Assembly: GCF_964355755.1 (NCBI RefSeq)
Contig: NC_092677.1
Span: 15,718,101 to 15,782,100, forward strand
Direction: 5' to 3'
DNA: 64,000 nt
Source: Antedon mediterranea
Lineage: Eukaryota > Echinodermata > Crinoidea > Comatulida > Antedonidae
Below, piece after piece: positions 61,701 through 64,000 of the stretch (its first letter is position 1; the number at the start of each line of letters is the position of its first letter). Both the position numbers and the translations under genes were made by a program. Under the pieces are notes generated by a model. It worked only from the letters and a program-made list of their open reading frames with translations. It did not search any database and was not told the DNA's origin.

Positions 61701-63983
61701 TACGTAACTACATTACATTTAACACAATATTTAAAGAATGCAATACGATCAATTTAAAACTAGGCCTACATTTAATTTCTTTTCAGATAACTGCCCCTAC
61801 GATTGGAAACTATTAGAAGATACTTGTTATTTTTTAGATGGCAGTTTACTTAACTGGAATGACTCTAACGCATTCTGTCAAAAACAAAATGCATCTTTGG
61901 TGTCTATAACAACACAAATCGAAAATGAATACATTAAACAGTTGGCACAGGACAAATTATATGATTATATTTGGATTGGATTGAGTTTCCAGAGCTTTTC
62001 TAGGAACTGGTATTGGATTACGGAAGAGATACTTTTGTATAAAAGTATGTACAGTAGATGATATCATTTACATAGCTCGATGGACATGAGCTTTATACTT
62101 TAGATCACCTACTAAGGGGACACTTTGAATTCTGTTCCGGTTAGTTATAAAATGGGAGCTTTAAAGTGCTGGAGAACGAAGCGATGTATTATTAGTATTA
62201 TGTTTCGTTAAAAAAACAAGCGCCGATGTTTAATCTCTATCTAGGTCACTTTTGTAGGCCCCGAGGATGTCCTCTTAATCTAATAAAGGTCTATATATAA
62301 ATATTTATATTTGTATTAAGTAATCAAAATAGTTGTAATTATTTTTTTTTGGAGAAATTTCGGTCGAAATACAATTACGGTACAGTATTACGTAATGTTC
62401 ACGAGAATGTAATTTATTTTTCTACCAAGATTGGCAAGGAACACCAGACAACGCAATGGGAGAGTGTGCATATTTTTACACATCGAATGGTTTTTGGTCA
62501 AATAGGCCTTGTCAATCAATTAACAGAGTAATGTGCGAGAAAGGTAAATGTTTAGTTACTGCCCTTACTTACTACTGCCCTAAGCGAACACTTTCTGTAA
62601 GGTCTAGTTCCTACTTAGGACGCAAAAAAGCAACACAAGTAAAATTGGTCAGCTCGCTTAAAGCTTGGTTCCCACTAGAACGTAACGCAAGGACGTAAAC
62701 GCAATCATTGGTCAATTCACTTGCGTTGTGTTACGTCCTTGCGTTGCGTCGCTAGTGGGAACCACGCTTTAGGTGTGCTTACGTCCTTGCGTTGGGAACC
62801 AAGCTGTAGGCAAACACATGCATTTTATAGTAATCCCTTCTTTTATTTTACTTTACGTCACCTGAACGATTTTTTTGGACAAGAAATAACGTTTCTATTT
62901 ACCGAACTTTACAATGTTGTACTTTTCTTCCAAATCAGTCTTAATAGTTATAATAGTACTTAGTTCTATTTCTGAATAGGTGTTCAAAAATTTGGTTGTC
63001 TTGACGAAAGTTGGAATGGTTATAAAGACGAATGTTACAAATACTTCAACAATCGTACAACACACGATGAAGCCGCACAAAGCTGTCGACATTTCCGAAA
63101 TGCTGACCTAGCTAGTATTCATTCTTTAGATGAAGATGAGTTTGTTGAAAGCATCATTCGAAACTTCAACAAGGACACATGGCTTGGCCTGAACTACTCA
63201 AAAGAATCTGGTAAAACTGTGTATTGATCAAATTGTAATCGAATGTATGTTTTACTTACTATGTCCAGAACTGTACGTTTACTCAACTGGATACTTTCCG
63301 TTGGGTAGGGCTAAAAATGTGCATAATATTATTCAAAAAGTTTTGTAAGAGTGTAAACTATGTGATACCACCCGATTATCAGTACTGTATCTCCACATAT
63401 GACAATATTGTCTATTATAGACGAAATCTACAATACAGATGTTCCACAAACATACCTGTATCATTTGAGGTTAGGTTATGGTTCAATGATTTAGGTTGTA
63501 TGTGCTGATGTTGATGCTTTATCACTGGGCAAATTAAGATACACTACTGAGAATTAGAGTGCACAGTAATTATATATTGATTAACAAAAGGTGGAGTGAC
63601 CTACACATCATTACGGTAGAAATATTCTATAATTTTTTTTGGAAAAAAAAAAGTTCACTCACATGCGTGCGTAAAAGTTTATTTTCTGCGTACCAGACTA
63701 ATGGGCCCATATATCACCATGAATAATGGTATATTAATAGACGTTATCAATAATGATATTCACATTATTTTATGTATATTTGTTTACAGATCTTCAATGG
63801 ACTGATGGCACCGTTGTTGAGTATGTGATTAACGGACTTAATCAAACTTATATAGATGGCAAATGTGCAGCATACAGTCAGGATAACATTTTCTTCTGGA
63901 AATTCATGGATTGTTCAACAGAAAATGCATATGTGTGTAAGGATATAAGAGGTAACAAACACATAACAAATCTCGCGTTCTGA
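49798..63983 (+). CDS. Gene C: secreted Tie-ectodomain-like protein with two C-type lectin domains
   Basis: Sixteen coding exons: 49798-49812, 50509-50542, 51174-51197, 56158-56475, 56859-57272, 57580-57834, 58107-58238, 58598-58741, 59036-59167, 59573-59731, 60650-60958, 61239-61568, 61787-62044, 62430-62543, 62980-63210, 63790-63983; 3,063 nt, 1,020 aa. Signal peptide MDLAQVLILILIWKSIG, then FN3-like, beta, Ig, four EGF modules, two FN3 domains and two CTLDs as in gene B. Differences: the beta domain is 12 codons longer with an acidic run (VDVDVDDD); EGF2 has lost one cysteine (ILYGLPDPYGC against LHCLPDPYGC in B); intron 3 is enlarged by a LINE. The stop lies 17 bases before the window edge, so the polyadenylation signal is outside. 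Predicted soluble; ligand unknown. Confidence 0.82.
49876..50155. repeat. Tandem duplication in gene C intron 1
   Basis: Two copies of about 145 bp, with AATTAAATACCACTTATGGG, TTTTATAGTACTTAGTAATTG and TAGTAGGCCTTACTTTTT-like landmarks. Noncoding. Confidence 0.75.
50985..51013 (+). pseudogene. tRNA 3'-half remnant
   Basis: CCGAGTTCGAATCTCGGTTAGGCGGC contains a 5-bp T stem with a perfect TTCGAAT loop, followed by what could be an acceptor half. No 5' half is present; it is a tRNA-derived fragment or SINE end. Confidence 0.45.
51405..52165. repeat. Paired dispersed repeat with ACAG/GACC microsatellites
   Basis: GCATAGTGATACCGGACCGACAGAC and a run of ACAGACAG/GACCGACC, then CATAGTGAACTATA, occurs at 51405-51490 and again at 52062-52165 (the latter followed by GAGTCGC..CACGCGACTAA). 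Shorter relatives at 33785 and 59410. Between them is a GCGCAC/GCGTACG-rich stretch. In intron 3 of gene C. Noncoding. Confidence 0.7.
52388..55855. mobile_element. Foldback-like element split by a LINE
   Basis: The left arm (about 52400-52545) and right arm (about 55752-55855) are inverted relative to each other. Right-arm landmarks AATAATGGAACGA, CTCAGATCTTGATA and GGAGTTTTCTAGA correspond to left-arm TCGTTCCATTATT, TATCAAGATCTGA and GAAAACTCAGAT. The LINE occupies the space between. The best explanation is insertion into the loop of a palindromic element. Confidence 0.55.
52880..55750 (+). pseudogene. LINE (CR1/L2/Jockey-like non-LTR retrotransposon), inactive
   Basis: 5'-truncated endonuclease region (about 52880-53490): TLFVNLYLPY, VVLVGDFNSDP, SWLDHVVST, SDHFPISFDYLG, the C-terminal motifs of an APE-type endonuclease. 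The frame is then interrupted by an AT-rich insert of about 165 bp (53490-53660) and by stops at about 53858 and 53941. The reverse transcriptase (53948-55618) is open for 556 aa: AAGYDGLCNEHF, GNYRPAS, CFLDASKAFDKVSH, VRNGVRQGGVMSPLLYNVY, LSFADDLVLLAPS (FADD catalytic pair), NSITYLGHVI. The 3' end carries a GAATGAATGAATGAAT tail as in L2-like LINEs. It sits sense-strand in intron 3 of gene C. Confidence 0.85.
58317..58362. mobile_element. MITE end fragment, GGTTCCCACTAG family
   Basis: TTCTTGCGTTGCGTCCTTAGCGGGGGAAGCAAGCTTAA is one diverged end of the family. In intron 7 of gene C. The other end is not present. Confidence 0.55.
58463..58520 (+). pseudogene. Decayed duplicate of the EGF2 exon, gene C
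   Basis: CATGTGGATATAATAATTGG, then GGACGAGACTGTACAATT, GTTTGTAGCTCTACT repeats the start of the real EGF2 exon at 58598, with its own AG acceptor, but reads into TAG after 18 codons. The second half is missing. A tandem partial duplication left this pseudoexon about 135 bp upstream of the intact one. Confidence 0.8.
59732..60649. other. Gene C intron 10, no feature seen
   Basis: AT-rich intron between EGF4 and the first FN3 exon. A minus-strand frame overlapping 59.55-59.84 kb is the shadow of the EGF4 exon. Confidence 0.5.
62590..62812. mobile_element. MITE inside MITE, gene C intron 14
   Basis: An old copy of the GGTTCCCACTAG family, orthologous to those in genes A and B, is split by a younger compact copy at 62661-62772. 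The younger copy has crisp ends (AAAGCTTGGTTCCCACTAG, CTAGTGGGAACCACGCTTTA) around GCAAGGACGTAAACGCAA and its complement. Flanking old pieces: CTACTTAGGACGCAAAAAAG and GTCCTTGCGTTGGGAACCAAGC. Confidence 0.75.
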
Positions 63984-64000
63984 ACTATTTCTATCAAATG

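Noticed and set aside
34316-63983. Genes B and C as true Tie receptor tyrosine kinases
   Set aside because: No membrane helix or kinase motif is encoded; CTLDs follow the FN3 domains and a stop plus AATAAA follow in gene B.

Overview
The window is nuclear DNA from an animal: AT-rich, with short protein-domain exons bounded by GT–AG introns and many interspersed repeats. Three things point to an invertebrate deuterostome, probably an echinoderm: clustered lectin, Ig, EGF and FN3 genes, intron-poor class A GPCRs, and families of sulfotransferase-like genes. A crinoid would fit, but the sequence alone does not settle the species.

Layout. 1-4.3 kb: no gene seen. 4.37-5.66 kb (-): a two-exon Golgi-type carbohydrate sulfotransferase with a reconstructed signal-anchor exon. 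7.07-9.2 kb (-): an intact GPCR, a collapsed pseudogene copy beside it, and a third remnant of the upstream flank. 9.9-14.3 kb: a large inverted repeat holding LINE debris, with one MITE inserted in only one arm. 15.1-16.1 kb (+): a second GPCR of the same subfamily. 16.57-16.76 and 17.85-18.01 kb: terminal-inverted-repeat elements.

17.4-22.2, 34.3-48.5 and 49.8-64.0 kb (+): three tandem, same-strand paralogues, called genes A, B and C here. B and C each have 16 coding exons and encode about 1,020 aa: signal peptide, FN3-like domain, cysteine-free beta-rich domain, Ig, four EGF/laminin-type modules, two FN3 domains and two C-type lectin domains (CTLDs). The EGF-FN3 block resembles the ectodomain of the Tie/Tek angiopoietin receptors, but the proteins end after the second CTLD with no membrane segment and no kinase. 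They therefore look like secreted Tie-ectodomain/lectin chimeras. Gene A is a short version: its signal peptide is joined in frame to the two CTLDs (about 292 aa) after two internal deletions. Nearly every intron is phase 1, which explains how whole domains could be lost without a frameshift.

Between and inside these genes lie non-autonomous Helitrons (including an exact head-to-tail dimer at 23.2-25.7 kb), a LINE with endonuclease and reverse-transcriptase remains (52.9-55.75 kb, inside an intron of gene C), a Penelope-like GIY-YIG fragment (29.0-29.6 kb), a repeat carrying tRNA-Thr-like sequence, several MITE copies, minisatellites and microsatellites. A single-exon P-loop sulfotransferase-like gene lies at 31.6-32.4 kb (+).

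The strongest candidate for an undescribed system is the Tie-like/CTLD secreted family and its reduced member. Exon limits were placed by hand from splice signals, reading phase and agreement among the three copies. No search or expression data were available.
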